64,000 nt of DNA from an uncultured Lachnospiraceae bacterium (GCA_946414885.1 CAMKQH010000003.1:109374-173373), one strand, 5' to 3'. Positions 35,148 to 44,389 are shown, counted from the first letter of the stretch. Notes: generated by a model not told the origin, from the letters alone. Numbers and translations are program-made.

Positions 35148-35176
35148 TTTACAAAGCACTCCGCCCATGCTAAAAT
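35148..35176 (+). promoter_or_regulatory. Promoter of the SLC13-type transporter gene
   Basis: TTTACA (35148-35153), 17-nt spacer and TAAAAT (35171-35176), 48 nt before the ATG. Confidence 0.65.
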
Positions 35177-35223
35177 GAGGTGAAAAATGATATTATAAGC
35201 AAAGGAACGTACGTAATAAGACC

Positions 35224-36459
35224 ATGAGAAGTTTTCTTTTGTTTTTGAAGAACGAGATTGTATTGACGGCAGCAACGGTTCTGGCCATTGTTTCAGCGTT
35301 TTTGATCCATCCGGATAAGGAGTATCTTGGATACGTAGATTTCCGGACGCTGGCCCTGCTCTTTTGCCTAATGGCGGTCATGGGAGGATTCCAACGGCTG
35401 GGATTCTTTAGGAAGATTGCCCAAGGTCTTTTGAAAAAGGTGGGGACCGACAGCGTGCGCGTGATCTTGGTTCTCGTATTACTGGCATTTTTCTTTAGCA
35501 TGCTGATCACGAACGACGTGGGATTGATCACGTTCGTGCCCTTTACGTTTACGGTGTTGGAGCTCCTCGGGGAGGAGACGAGAAATCGCCTGGTCATTCC
35601 CGTGGTCGTGCTGGAGACCCTCGGCGCGAACCTTGGAAGCATGATGACGCCGATCGGAAATCCTCAGAACCTTTATTTATATGGCAAGGCGGGACTGACC
35701 GTGGGACAATTCTTGTTGCACATGTTGCCACTGACAAGTCTTGCGGGCATCATGCTTGTCATCTGGTCCATCTGCGTGGGTAAGACGAAGGGAGCGCCGA
35801 AAGCGCAAGGGAGCGCAGGAAAATCAAACGGAGATTCCCAGGATGGTGCTGACGGGGCGGGAAAGCTTGAGATGGCGTTTGCGGAACGGGACGCGGATGC
35901 AGCAACCGTAACCGGCGCGAAAAAGACGTTTCTGCTTTCGGTTTACGGCGTTTTGTTTTTGTTAAGCCTCCTGACGGTGGCGAACGTGCTGGAATATCCG
36001 GTGACGCTTTGCGTTACGCTCGCGTGCGTTTGCATATTTGACTGGAAGACGCTGAAGAAGGTGGATTATTTCCTGCTTCTTACGTTCATTGCGTTTTTTG
36101 TGTTTATCGGGAACATGGGCAGGATCCCGGCATTTGCGGATTTCCTCGCAGGCATTGTGAAAGACAGGGAAGTCATTGTGGGAATTCTTTCGAGCCAGGT
36201 CATCAGCAACGTGCCGGCAGCCCTTTTGCTTTCCGGCTTTTCGGATAATTATAAGGCACTTCTCATCGGCGTGAATCTTGGCGGCATGGGAACGCTGATC
36301 GCATCCATGGCGAGCTTGATCTCGTACAAGTACGTGGCGAGACTGGTGCCAGACAAGAAGGGAAAATACTTTAGATATTTTACGGTGGCGAACCTTTGCT
36401 TCTTGGCAGTGTTGCTGATGGGATATTTTGGATTGAAAATGCTTGGCGCGTGGGGATAG
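35224..36459 (+). CDS. SLC13/ArsB-NhaD superfamily ion transporter
   Basis: A 411-residue protein with about ten transmembrane helices in two halves separated by a hydrophilic loop (about 183-235, rich in Gly/Ala/Lys). The motif LGANLGSMMTPIGNPQNL and the ITNDVGL segment in the first half, with SNVPAALLL in the second, are typical of the ion-transporter superfamily that carries citrate, anions or Na+/H+. Substrate unknown. A small direct repeat (GGCGCGTGGGGATAGG and variant) lies over its 3' end. Confidence 0.8.
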   Translation: MRSFLLFLKNEIVLTAATVLAIVSAFLIHPDKEYLGYVDFRTLALLFCLMAVMGGFQRLGFFRKIAQGLLKKVGTDSVRVILVLVLLAFFFSMLITNDVGLITFVPFTFTVLELLGEETRNRLVIPVVVLETLGANLGSMMTPIGNPQNLYLYGKAGLTVGQFLLHMLPLTSLAGIMLVIWSICVGKTKGAPKAQGSAGKSNGDSQDGADGAGKLEMAFAERDADAATVTGAKKTFLLSVYGVLFLLSLLTVANVLEYPVTLCVTLACVCIFDWKTLKKVDYFLLLTFIAFFVFIGNMGRIPAFADFLAGIVKDREVIVGILSSQVISNVPAALLLSGFSDNYKALLIGVNLGGMGTLIASMASLISYKYVARLVPDKKGKYFRYFTVANLCFLAVLLMGYFGLKMLGAWG

Positions 36460-36553
36460 GTTTCTTGGATTTGTCTGGCACGCGGGGATAGATTTCGAAG
36501 AATTGCCGGATGCGCGTGAACGCATGGACGGCATTGGGCAGGGAGGAAAAAAC

Positions 36554-37357
36554 ATGCAATATACGTATCCGGGAGGAAAACATCTGGCACTGACTTTCAG
36601 TTATGATGACGGTCAGATCTTTGACCGGCGGCTTGCGGCCTTATTCGACAAGTACGGAATGAAGGCGACGTTTCACCTGAATTCCGGAAGGATTGGCACG
36701 AAGGAGCACGGGCGGACCTTTATCGGGGAAGAGGATCTAAGGACCATCTATGCAAATCATGAGATTGCATGCCACGGCGTGGAACATAAGGATCCCCTGC
36801 TTCTTACGGAACAACAGCTTTTGATGGAGTTTGGGGAGGACAGAAGGACGCTGGAGGCGTTGACGGGAAGAATGATCCAGGGATTGTCCTATGCGTACGG
36901 CCGCTACGGTGACGTGGTGAAGCGGGTCGCAAGAACCGTGGGCCTTAAGTATTCCCGAACCGTAAACAGCACGCACGATTTTATGGTGCCTGCAGATTTT
37001 ATGGAATGGAATCCGACTTGTCATCACGCGGACGAGAGGCTTATGGAGATTGGCAGGAATCTTTTGAACTCGCCGGAATACCGCGTGATGCCGCTTATGT
37101 ACGTCTGGGGACACAGCTATGAGTTTGACAGGGATGACACGTGGAGCGTGATAGAAGAGTTCTGCGAGCTCATGCAGGGGCGCGATGACGTATGGTACGC
37201 AACGAATCTGGAGATCTGTGATTACGTAAATGCCGTACGGGGACTGACGTATTCCATGGACGGAAAGAAGGTATATAATCCTTCCGTGATGAGCGTTTGG
37301 ATCAAGGAGGGCGAGAAACTGCTGGAATGTAAGCCTGGCAAGACGGTCTGCCTATGA
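36554..37357 (+). CDS. Polysaccharide deacetylase (NodB-like)
   Basis: 267 residues from ATG 36554 (GGGAGG upstream); the longer frame overlaps the transporter gene and has no RBS. Family motif 1 is FSYDDG (catalytic and metal-binding Asp), motif 2 HEIACHGVEH provides the H-x3-H metal ligands, and a later WGHSYEF segment replaces the usual DxxH. No signal peptide is visible, so it is probably cytosolic. Substrate unclear, a sugar amide or N-acyl group. Confidence 0.8.
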   Translation: MQYTYPGGKHLALTFSYDDGQIFDRRLAALFDKYGMKATFHLNSGRIGTKEHGRTFIGEEDLRTIYANHEIACHGVEHKDPLLLTEQQLLMEFGEDRRTLEALTGRMIQGLSYAYGRYGDVVKRVARTVGLKYSRTVNSTHDFMVPADFMEWNPTCHHADERLMEIGRNLLNSPEYRVMPLMYVWGHSYEFDRDDTWSVIEEFCELMQGRDDVWYATNLEICDYVNAVRGLTYSMDGKKVYNPSVMSVWIKEGEKLLECKPGKTVCL

Positions 37358-37434
37358 GATTGGCATGAAAGAGTGGTGAAAGCCCGGACCAGGGGCTGAG
37401 TGGCGTTTTGGAGAATATGGGGAGGGAAGGCGAA

Positions 37435-37992
37435 ATGGTAATGAATGAAGTGGTGGCAATGGGTGATGAAGCTTATAAGGCGACGAAGGAGCTTTTGGAA
37501 GAAGCAAAGCTGAAGAAGGGCGACCTGCTTGTCGTTGGATGTTCGACCAGCGAGGTGGGCGGCGCGACCATCGGGACATTCTCCAGCCCGGAGCTCGCGG
37601 AGATGGTGTTTGGAGGGATTTACCAGGCCACGGAAGAGGCTGGCGTCTTTCTGGTGGCGCAATGCTGTGAGCACCTAAACCGGGCACTGATCCTGGAGAG
37701 GGAAGCTGCGGAAAAATATGGATATGAGATCGTAAACGTGGTTCCTCAGCCGAAGGCAGGCGGTTCCTTTGCAACCGCGGCTTACAATTCCTTCGAAGAT
37801 CCCGTGGCGGTGGAGCACGTAAAGGCCCATGCCGGAATGGATATCGGTGACACTCTGATCGGCATGCATTTGCGGGACGTGGCCGTTCCGGTGCGCATTC
37901 GCACGACTGAGATCGGGGACGCCCACGTGGTCTGTGCCCGCACCCGCGCGAAATATATCGGCGGCTCCCGCGCCATTTACGTCGAGGAGTAA
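37435..37992 (+). CDS. TIGR01440 / YwlG family protein (UPF0340)
   Basis: About 185 residues from ATG 37435, after GGGGAGGGAAGG; further in-frame starts lie upstream. The VVGCSTSEVGGATIGTFSSPE and QCCEHLNRALI segments are typical of this uncharacterised family. A C-terminal VVCARTRAKYIGGSRAIY motif is also conserved. The family often lies near tRNA or glycine hydroxymethyl transferase genes in Firmicutes; function unknown. Confidence 0.85.
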   Translation: MVMNEVVAMGDEAYKATKELLEEAKLKKGDLLVVGCSTSEVGGATIGTFSSPELAEMVFGGIYQATEEAGVFLVAQCCEHLNRALILEREAAEKYGYEIVNVVPQPKAGGSFATAAYNSFEDPVAVEHVKAHAGMDIGDTLIGMHLRDVAVPVRIRTTEIGDAHVVCARTRAKYIGGSRAIYVEE

Positions 37993-38003
37993 ACCTACTA
38001 AAA

Positions 38004-38280
38004 TGGGTCACGGGGACATATTTACTGACACATAAATTTCTAAAACTTGCAACATACTCGAGGGGATGGCTTGAATAGTATCCCTCAGGCATGTGTGCCA
38101 AGCGTCGGTACTTAGGTGGCGTATACGAGCGAATCTGTCACGTGTGATGGATTCGCTCGTGACACCTTAGCACCGATACGCTGCACTCATAGTGCGAACG
38201 TGCCTGAGGGATACTATCAAGCCTCGGCCCCGAGTTTTTCAGTTTTGAAAATGTGTCAGTAGATATGTCCCCGTGACCCA
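38004..38280. repeat. 277-bp imperfect palindrome (fold-back / MITE-like element)
   Basis: The 303-nt gap between the TIGR01440 protein and the methyltransferase is almost filled by one giant imperfect hairpin. Its ends, TGGGTCACGGGGACATAT (38004) and the matching complement ending at 38280, pair over about 30 nt with one mismatch. Further paired blocks follow (GTATCCCTCAGGCA with its complement), and the apex ACGAGCGAATC (38125-38135) / GATTCGCTCGT (38150-38160) has a 14-nt loop. No ORF. It fits a non-autonomous mobile element or a REP-family composite; similar ends occur at 44986. Confidence 0.8.
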
Positions 38281-38294
38281 ATTATATTAAAAAC

Positions 38295-39371
38295 TTATTT
38301 TTTCAGTGCTTTTACGACTTGTTTGGCAAGTGCGACGGAGAGAAGCGGCGGTACTGCGTTACCGACCTCTAAGTTCTTTCTGGAGCGGCTTCCGTAGAAT
38401 TTGTAATCGTCAGGAAAGCTTTGCAGCCTTGCGCCTTCGCGCGTCGTAAGAGATCTGGAATCCCTGGGATGAATGCAGCGGGAAGAAGACGGCGTTGCAA
38501 AATTCCGCGTCATGGTGGGCGCCGGCTTTTTCCACCACATCTTTGCATACGTGTTGCCGTAACCGCTGGTCGGCCGGATCTCTTCGGGGAGATCCTCCTT
38601 GGAACCGCCGTCCGGCAAAGCTTCCATGATGGCACGGATGCGTTCGCCGTTCTTTGGCGCTTCAAATTCTTCTAATGAGGTGCTGTTCTCACGCAACCAC
38701 TCCTGATAAGCATTCTTGGGTTTCGTCTTATACTTTGTGGCGCATCCGCCGCTTTTGATCGAAGGAAGGTCCGAAAGGGCGTCCTCCAGCGTTACGTAAG
38801 GGAGAAGTCCCTTGCCGTCGCCGTGCGTCGGAGCAGGATATTTGAAACAATTTGTACCTCTCATGCCAACCAGGATCACGCGCTCCCGATACTGGGGAAC
38901 GCCGTAATCAACGGCATTCAGGAGCTGGATCTGCACTTCATATCCTAATTTCAGGAATCTCTCCTTGATCACGTCGATCAGCTTTCCGCCCTGCATGCTA
39001 AGAAGACCGGACACGTTCTCGAACAGGAAGAGTCTGGGCTTCACAAAAGAGAGAATGCGACAGTACTCCTCGAAGAGCCATGCCCTGTCATCCATCTGGC
39101 GTTTGCCGAGGGTGGAATAGGACTGGCAAGGCGGGCCTCCGACAAGCACGTCGATGGGCTTGCCCTCCGTGGCTTCAAGAATCCGCTTTTTGGTTAGGTT
39201 CCGAATGTCTTCATTGATCATGTTGACGCCGGGATGGTTTAACGTATAAGCCTTTGCAATGTCCTTTTCATATTCATTCGCGAAGATGATCTTGAAATTG
39301 GGATTATGCGCAAAGCCATAGCTTAAGCCGCCAACGCCGGCGAAGAGATCGATCACGTTATATTTTGCCAT
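38295..39371 (-). CDS. Solitary DNA (cytosine-5-)-methyltransferase
   Basis: A 358-residue C5 methyltransferase with the family motifs in order: I DLFAGVGGLSYGF, IV GGPPCQSYS with the catalytic Cys, VI FENVSGLL, VIII QYRERVILVG, and IX-X RLQSFPDDYKF...GNAVPP. The target recognition region lies between VIII and IX. No restriction gene is adjacent, so it is solitary in this window. Recognition sequence unknown. The MurG gene is 3 nt away, so they may be co-transcribed. Confidence 0.9.
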   Translation of the reverse strand: MAKYNVIDLFAGVGGLSYGFAHNPNFKIIFANEYEKDIAKAYTLNHPGVNMINEDIRNLTKKRILEATEGKPIDVLVGGPPCQSYSTLGKRQMDDRAWLFEEYCRILSFVKPRLFLFENVSGLLSMQGGKLIDVIKERFLKLGYEVQIQLLNAVDYGVPQYRERVILVGMRGTNCFKYPAPTHGDGKGLLPYVTLEDALSDLPSIKSGGCATKYKTKPKNAYQEWLRENSTSLEEFEAPKNGERIRAIMEALPDGGSKEDLPEEIRPTSGYGNTYAKMWWKKPAPTMTRNFATPSSSRCIHPRDSRSLTTREGARLQSFPDDYKFYGSRSRKNLEVGNAVPPLLSVALAKQVVKALKK

Positions 39372-39374
39372 GGA

Positions 39375-40457
39375 CTAATTCTCCGTTCCGTTCATGCCTG
39401 CTGCTTCCTTGATGAGCCCCATGATGGTCGCTATGGAGTCCATCTGACTGCTGGCGGACATGGTTTGAATGTATGCCTGACGATTCCTGTAAAGATTCTG
39501 TACGGCCTCCGTCAGGGCCTTGGTCGTTAGGTCATCCTCCTCGATCACCACGGAGAAGCCCTGTTCCTTGAAGGATGCGGCGTTTAAGAGCTGGTCGCCG
39601 CGGCTGACCTCCGCCGGAAGCGGGATCAGAATGTTAGGTTTCTTTAAGGCAAGGATCTCGCTGATGGCATTCGCGCCGGCTCTTGAGATCACAAGATCAG
39701 TGGCTGCAAAGATATCCTTTAACTCAGCCTTTACGTATTCGAATTGTTTATAACCCACTTGATCCAAAAGGAGATTGTCGACTTTGTCCTTGCCGCACAG
39801 GTGAACGATCTGGAAATCCTTTAGGAGTTCGGGAAGCGCGGAGCGCACCGCCTGATTCACGTTTGCGGAGCCAAGGCTTCCGCCCATGACGAGAATGACA
39901 GGCTTGTTGGCGGTAAATCCGCACAGGTTAAGGCCTGCGACGGCGTTACCCTCTGCCAGCTCTTTTCGGATCGGGGAGCCGGTCAGGACTGCTTTTCCGG
40001 CAGGCAGCGTCTTTAACGTTTCAGGGAAATTACAGCAGACTTTTCTTGCCACGGGAATGCAGAGCTTGTTGGCGAGACCGGGCGTGACGTCGCTCTCGTG
40101 AATGATGCATGGAATCTTTAAGGATGCAGCTGCCCGGACAACGGGAACGCTGACAAAACCTCCCTTGGAGAATACCACGTCGGGCTGGAATTCCTTGAGA
40201 TATTTTTTGGCTTCAAAGAAGCCCTTCATCACGCGGAACGGATCGGAGAAGTTTTTGGGATCCAAATATCTCCGGAATTTACCCGTGGCGATGCCGTGAT
40301 AGGGAATGTCAAAATCTGCGATGAGCTTTTTTTCAATGCCATCGTAGGAACCAATGTATTCTATCTCAAATCCGGCTTCCCGCAAGGAGGGAAGTAGCGC
40401 AAGATTTGGCGTCACGTGACCTGCCGTGCCGCCGCCCGTAAGAACAATTCGTTTCAT
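39375..40457 (-). CDS. murG: MurG-type UDP-GlcNAc:lipid I N-acetylglucosaminyltransferase
   Basis: A 360-residue GT28 glycosyltransferase. The N-terminal GGGTAGHVTPNLAL loop binds the lipid acceptor, FSKGGFVSVP and HESDVTPGLAN follow, and the C-terminal donor-site GGSLGS and SRAGANAISEILAL motifs bind UDP-GlcNAc. It converts lipid I to lipid II on the inner membrane face for peptidoglycan. It is outside any visible dcw cluster, so it could be a second copy. Confidence 0.9.
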   Translation of the reverse strand: MKRIVLTGGGTAGHVTPNLALLPSLREAGFEIEYIGSYDGIEKKLIADFDIPYHGIATGKFRRYLDPKNFSDPFRVMKGFFEAKKYLKEFQPDVVFSKGGFVSVPVVRAAASLKIPCIIHESDVTPGLANKLCIPVARKVCCNFPETLKTLPAGKAVLTGSPIRKELAEGNAVAGLNLCGFTANKPVILVMGGSLGSANVNQAVRSALPELLKDFQIVHLCGKDKVDNLLLDQVGYKQFEYVKAELKDIFAATDLVISRAGANAISEILALKKPNILIPLPAEVSRGDQLLNAASFKEQGFSVVIEEDDLTTKALTEAVQNLYRNRQAYIQTMSASSQMDSIATIMGLIKEAAGMNGTEN

Positions 40458-40523
40458 GAATTTATCCTCGAATCATTTTCTATTAAAATTCCGCCAGCGT
40501 TGTATCCATCAACGCCCGCAAGT

Positions 40524-40760
40524 CTATTGCAGCTGCTCCAGGGCGTGTGCCAGCTGATCCGGGCAGGAGGTGGACTTAAAACCGCACTTAATGCCCTTCA
40601 GGCGGCTGATGGCTTCGCCCACGGGCATGCCCTTTACGAGAGCGCTGATGCCTTGGGTGTTGCCGTTGCAACCACCGACAAACTGTACGGATTCGATGAT
40701 TCCATCCTTTACCTCCACGTCGATCGCGGTGGAGCAAGTTCCGTGAGTTACGTATCTCAT
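40524..40760 (-). CDS. TSCPD domain protein (TIGR03905 family)
   Basis: A 78-residue protein from ATG 40760, preceded by AAAGGAAG. It contains GTCSTAIDVEV, a GGCNGNTQGIS block and the naming TSCPDQLA motif near the C-terminus, with conserved cysteines. The domain also occurs at the end of ribonucleotide reductases, where the cysteines may bind metal. Function unclear. Confidence 0.88.
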   Translation of the reverse strand: MRYVTHGTCSTAIDVEVKDGIIESVQFVGGCNGNTQGISALVKGMPVGEAISRLKGIKCGFKSTSCPDQLAHALEQLQ

Positions 40761-40922
40761 AATGATTCTTCCTTTCGCCAAAGATCCCGGGGCAAAGTAC
40801 CCCTCATCATTATATGCGAAAGCACGGGAAAAAGCAATCGAAAGAAGTTTCAATTGTAATTGGCTGACGCATCGATTATACTTAGAGACAAAGAATACAA
40901 TGATGATGGGACGGGTGAGAAA

Positions 40923-41885
40923 ATGAAAATCGTTTTACTCGAGAGAAACAGTGCAGGCACGGACATTTCCGTGGATTGTTTTAGTGAACTGGGCGAGGTG
41001 ACGGCCTACGCAAACACGGTGACGGAGCAGGAGGTTGCCGAGAGGGTGGGCGACGCGGACATTATTGTCTGCAACAAATCCCCCATGCGGGAGGGTACCC
41101 TGAAGGATTGTCCGAACGTGAAACTGATCTGCGAGCTGGCAACGGGATTTGACAATTGTGACCTCGCATACTGTAAGTCCAGGGGGATCCAGGTGCGCAA
41201 CGTCGTGGATTATTCTACGGGAATGGTCGCGCAACACACGCTTACGCTGGCGCTGGCGTTGTCGCAGAAACTGATGCATTATGACATATATGTCAAGTCT
41301 GGCGCGTATTCGGCGCAGGACCGTTTTTCGAATTTTGACGTTCCTTTTTATGAACTGGAAGGAAAGACCTGGGGCATTGTCGGCATGGGCAATATCGGGA
41401 GACGCGTTGCGAAGCTGGCGACGGCCTTTGGATGTAAGGTGATCTTTACCTCCGTCACCGGAAAGAGCACCTGCACGGATTATCCTCAGGTGGACAAGGA
41501 TACCCTTCTTGCAGAGAGTGATTTCCTCTCGCTGCACTGCCCGCTGAGTGATCTGTCGCGAAATTATATTGATGCAGAAGCCCTTCGGAAGATGAAGAAG
41601 ACGGCATATCTGATCAACGTGGCGCGCGGCCCGGTAGTCAACAATCCGGATCTTTATGATGCTCTGATGAGTGGGGAGATCGCGGCAGCAGGCTTGGACG
41701 TGCTTGAGAAGGAGCCGCTTCAGGAATCAAATCCTTTGTCGAAGATCAAAGACAGCACGAAGCTGATCATCACGCCGCACCTGGCCTGGGCGAGCGTCGA
41801 GGCTAGAAAGCGTTGCGTGCAGGGCGTGTACGACAACATTGCTTCTTTTTTGCGTGGCGAGAACCGCAATGTCGTCAACCCCTAA
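40923..41885 (+). CDS. D-2-hydroxyacid dehydrogenase, NAD-dependent
   Basis: A 320-residue enzyme of the D-isomer 2-hydroxyacid dehydrogenase family. The NAD loop is GIVGMGNIGRRVA, and the catalytic Arg, Glu and His are in NVARGPVV, LEKEP and TPHLAW. It could act on glycerate, phosphoglycerate or other 2-keto acids; the glycerate dehydrogenase/hydroxypyruvate reductase group is plausible. Start ATG 40923, with GGTGAG before it. Confidence 0.85.
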   Translation: MKIVLLERNSAGTDISVDCFSELGEVTAYANTVTEQEVAERVGDADIIVCNKSPMREGTLKDCPNVKLICELATGFDNCDLAYCKSRGIQVRNVVDYSTGMVAQHTLTLALALSQKLMHYDIYVKSGAYSAQDRFSNFDVPFYELEGKTWGIVGMGNIGRRVAKLATAFGCKVIFTSVTGKSTCTDYPQVDKDTLLAESDFLSLHCPLSDLSRNYIDAEALRKMKKTAYLINVARGPVVNNPDLYDALMSGEIAAAGLDVLEKEPLQESNPLSKIKDSTKLIITPHLAWASVEARKRCVQGVYDNIASFLRGENRNVVNP

Positions 41886-41919
41886 GGTTTCCCATGGAAA
41901 TAGTTGATTTGTAAAACAA

Positions 41920-41948
41920 TTGACATTCTTGCTCTGATGGAATAAGAT
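41920..41948 (+). promoter_or_regulatory. Sigma-A promoter
   Basis: TTGACA (41920-41925), 17-nt spacer and TAAGAT (41943-41948), 41 nt before the next start. It would drive the small membrane protein and GtrA genes. Confidence 0.7.
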
Positions 41949-41988
41949 AATAGCAGGGATAAAAACGATTTACTAAGGGGGTATTGCC

Positions 41989-42393
41989 ATGGCGATGACG
42001 AATAATTGGGGTGACGACATCGATGACGAACTTAAGAAAAAAGAGAAGCTGAGAGCTGGATTTACCTGGAATTTCATCAGCACCAACGTATTGATCACCA
42101 GATTTGATCAGGAAGTTGGCGAGTCAGATGAGAATTATCCGAAATATGAGCTTTCGAAGATGTGGTATTCCACGCTGGTGGTCATGCTTGTATTTGAAAT
42201 TTTGTTCCACAGCGTTATCTGCATCGTGGCATTGCCATTTTTCTTCCTGTATGGCATGATCTTGATCAAGATCGCCAGACTGTTTAAGAGATTTGGATAT
42301 TCTACCTTAAAGCATTGGATCGTTACGATCATAGCACTGATCGCGGGTGCAGCCGCAAACTATCTGATCTGGTTTGTGCTTCCCGGCATGTGA
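41989..42393 (+). CDS. Small membrane protein of unknown function
   Basis: A 134-residue protein with a charged N-terminus and two transmembrane segments pairs in the C-terminal half (about 58-85 and 100-130). AGGGGG precedes the ATG. Followed by a GtrA-type protein, with which it may work in lipid-linked sugar handling. Not recognised. Confidence 0.65.
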   Translation: MAMTNNWGDDIDDELKKKEKLRAGFTWNFISTNVLITRFDQEVGESDENYPKYELSKMWYSTLVVMLVFEILFHSVICIVALPFFFLYGMILIKIARLFKRFGYSTLKHWIVTIIALIAGAAANYLIWFVLPGM

Positions 42394-42427
42394 TCCAATG
42401 GCGGAATGGGAATTGGAGCATTGATAG

Positions 42428-42868
42428 ATGTTTAATAAGATCAAAGAACTGATGATAAAGTACCGTGAGCTGATTGTATACGTGATCGTAGGCTTCATGG
42501 TAACGTTTTTCTGTTGGGGCGTGGCCGGCATTGGTAAACTGTTTTTGGACGTGGAGAATTCCTCCTTCCAGAACTTTTTGAACAATACGTTGAACTGGAT
42601 CGCGGGTGTCTGCTTTGCATATCCGCTCAACAGAAAATGGGTGTTTAAAAGCACGAATCCCCAGATATTCAAGGAATTTCTGGGGTTCGCTTCTTCCAGA
42701 TTGTCCACGTGGGTGCTAGACGTCTTCATTATGTGGCTGACGGTCAATATCTTCCACTGGAATTACTGGATTTGTAAAATATTTATTTCTTCCGTGCTGG
42801 TCATGGTTGTAAATTATATTTTTAGTAAATTTCTCATCTTTCGTAAAAAGAAGAAGGAAGAGAATTAA
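42428..42868 (+). CDS. GtrA family membrane protein
   Basis: A 146-residue, four-helix GtrA-like protein (VYVIVGFMVTFFCWGV, NRKWVFKS, FGASR-type turn and VVNYIFSKFLIFRKK end are typical). Members help move or assemble lipid-linked sugars for cell-surface glycosylation. Converges on the ABC-2 permease gene and overlaps its end by 4 nt. Confidence 0.85.
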   Translation: MFNKIKELMIKYRELIVYVIVGFMVTFFCWGVAGIGKLFLDVENSSFQNFLNNTLNWIAGVCFAYPLNRKWVFKSTNPQIFKEFLGFASSRLSTWVLDVFIMWLTVNIFHWNYWICKIFISSVLVMVVNYIFSKFLIFRKKKKEEN

Positions 42869-43530
42869 AATTCTTTCTTTTTCATAATGCCAACGCTGAT
42901 CATCATGGAGATCACGAATGCCAGGATGCCAAGCCCAGCCAGGGAAAGTGTCACGACCTGCTGCGGCATGGCATCTAATTTTTTGATGATGGTTTCGAAA
43001 TCAATATGATAATCCTTAACGGCGGTCTCTAGCAGCTTTTTTCCCATAATGCCTACGACGAATACAAGTCCAAAAATGACGATGAGAATGATACGTGCCT
43101 TTTCTGCCCCGAATTTAAGGCTGATGGGAAGCATCAGGCCTACGATGAACAGGAACATGGGGAAAAAGGTTACGTCCATGCTTAGAACGTCAAGAACTTC
43201 AAAAGACTCCTTCCGGAGAATCAAGCTGGCGAATTGAAGGATGACGGAGAATCCCCAAAAGCCAAGCAATCCAAGAAACGAAAAGAGGTACTTTGCATAT
43301 ACGTAGGTATTTGCAGTCACGGGCAGACTCATCAGGAACGGATAGCCGTTGTCAAAGGAATCATAGGTGAGCGTTGTTAATACAAGTAAGGATCCAATTA
43401 AGGAAAAATAAGATACGATGAATGATGAATCCATCGAGAAACTCAGCATAATAGCAACAAATACGTACAGTACGGCGAGTTTCTTTTGCTTTGCAATCGT
43501 TAAATAATCTTTTATCAATAAACCTTTCAC
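42865..43530 (-). CDS. ABC-2 type transporter permease
   Basis: A 221-residue protein with six hydrophobic segments, ending MISVGIMKKKEF. It is encoded 1 nt after the ATPase gene, so they form one exporter. The ABC-2 fold is inferred from context and topology; the SLPVTANTYVYAKYL segment is common in YtrC/Bcr-type permeases. Confidence 0.8.
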   Translation of the reverse strand: MKGLLIKDYLTIAKQKKLAVLYVFVAIMLSFSMDSSFIVSYFSLIGSLLVLTTLTYDSFDNGYPFLMSLPVTANTYVYAKYLFSFLGLLGFWGFSVILQFASLILRKESFEVLDVLSMDVTFFPMFLFIVGLMLPISLKFGAEKARIILIVIFGLVFVVGIMGKKLLETAVKDYHIDFETIIKKLDAMPQQVVTLSLAGLGILAFVISMMISVGIMKKKEF

Positions 43531-43531
43531 G

Positions 43532-44389
43532 TTATTTTCCTCCCAGTAAAATCATGATCATGTCGTCGATGTTGCCGTTTTCAACGACAATGTTAGGATA
43601 ATTGTCCAAATAGAATTGCTTTTCATTTGTCAGGCAGGCGTATCCGAAGGATTCCTTCTTCGTCGCCTTCAAATATTGCTTATCCAGCTTTGCGTATTCC
43701 TCTTCGCTGACCTTCAGGATGCCATACTGCCCAAGGATGGCGTCAGTATCCTCGCGCAAAATGATCTTGCCCTTGTGGATCATGTAAACGTTGTCGCAAA
43801 GGCCTTCCAGATCCGAAGAGATGTGGGAACTGATCAGGATGGAACGCTCACTGTCCTGTGCAAGGTAATCGCGAAGCATGTCGAGGATGTCGTTTCGCGC
43901 CAGAACGTCGAGACCGGACGTGGGCTCGTCGAGGATCAGAAGCTTGGCAGCGTGGCTGATGGCAACCAGAACGCGAAGCTTCGCCTTCATGCCGGTGGAG
44001 AAATCCTTAAGCGTCTTGTCGAAGGGAAGTCCCTGCTCCTTGCACTGCTCGCGGAAGAACTTTTCGTCAAAACTGCGATACATGCTCTTTAGGATCTTTA
44101 CGATATCCTCAAGGTTCAGCATCATGCTGAAACCGGAATCGGAGAGGGCAACGCCAAGCTGCTCCTTGTCCTTGGAGGTGAAATCTTTGGGATTCTTGCC
44201 CAGAACCTCCAGGGTTCCTCCGTCTGGCTTGATCAGGCCGAGGATGGCTTTGATGGTGGTGCTTTTTCCGGCGCCGTTCTTGCCGATGAGGCCAGTCACG
44301 GTTCCAGCCGGGATTTCAAGCGAAACGTCCAGTGAAAAATCCTTATAGTTTTTCTGAAGATTATCTATCTTGATCATATTTTTTCCCAA
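43532..44389 (-). CDS. ABC-2 exporter ATPase (YtrB/BcrA-like)
   Basis: A 285-residue ATPase with Walker A GKNGAGKS, Walker B LLILDEPTSGLD, H-loop ISSHISSDLEG, and a signature FSTGMKAKLRVLVAI in place of LSGGQ (FSTGM is usual for this subgroup). It partners the permease and is preceded by a GntR regulator of the YtrA type, the arrangement seen in antibiotic- or envelope-stress exporters of Firmicutes. Confidence 0.88.
   Translation of the reverse strand: MGKNMIKIDNLQKNYKDFSLDVSLEIPAGTVTGLIGKNGAGKSTTIKAILGLIKPDGGTLEVLGKNPKDFTSKDKEQLGVALSDSGFSMMLNLEDIVKILKSMYRSFDEKFFREQCKEQGLPFDKTLKDFSTGMKAKLRVLVAISHAAKLLILDEPTSGLDVLARNDILDMLRDYLAQDSERSILISSHISSDLEGLCDNVYMIHKGKIILREDTDAILGQYGILKVSEEEYAKLDKQYLKATKKESFGYACLTNEKQFYLDNYPNIVVENGNIDDMIMILLGGK

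Noticed and set aside
36443..36553. N-terminal extension of the deacetylase from 36443
   Set aside because: It overlaps the transporter end, has no RBS, and the GGGAGG before ATG 36554 decides the start.
38004..38280. Integron attC site
   Set aside because: Far longer than attC, no R'/R'' core and no integrase nearby.
38004..39371. Vsr-like repair with the methyltransferase as the proven cause of ACGT excess
   Set aside because: Asp-Ile junctions often read GACAT (ACAT, the complement of ATGT), so ACAT does not look depleted; a DNA-level cause is not supported by eye.
39375..40457. Frameshift or decay of murG
   Set aside because: Full-length with all donor and acceptor motifs intact.
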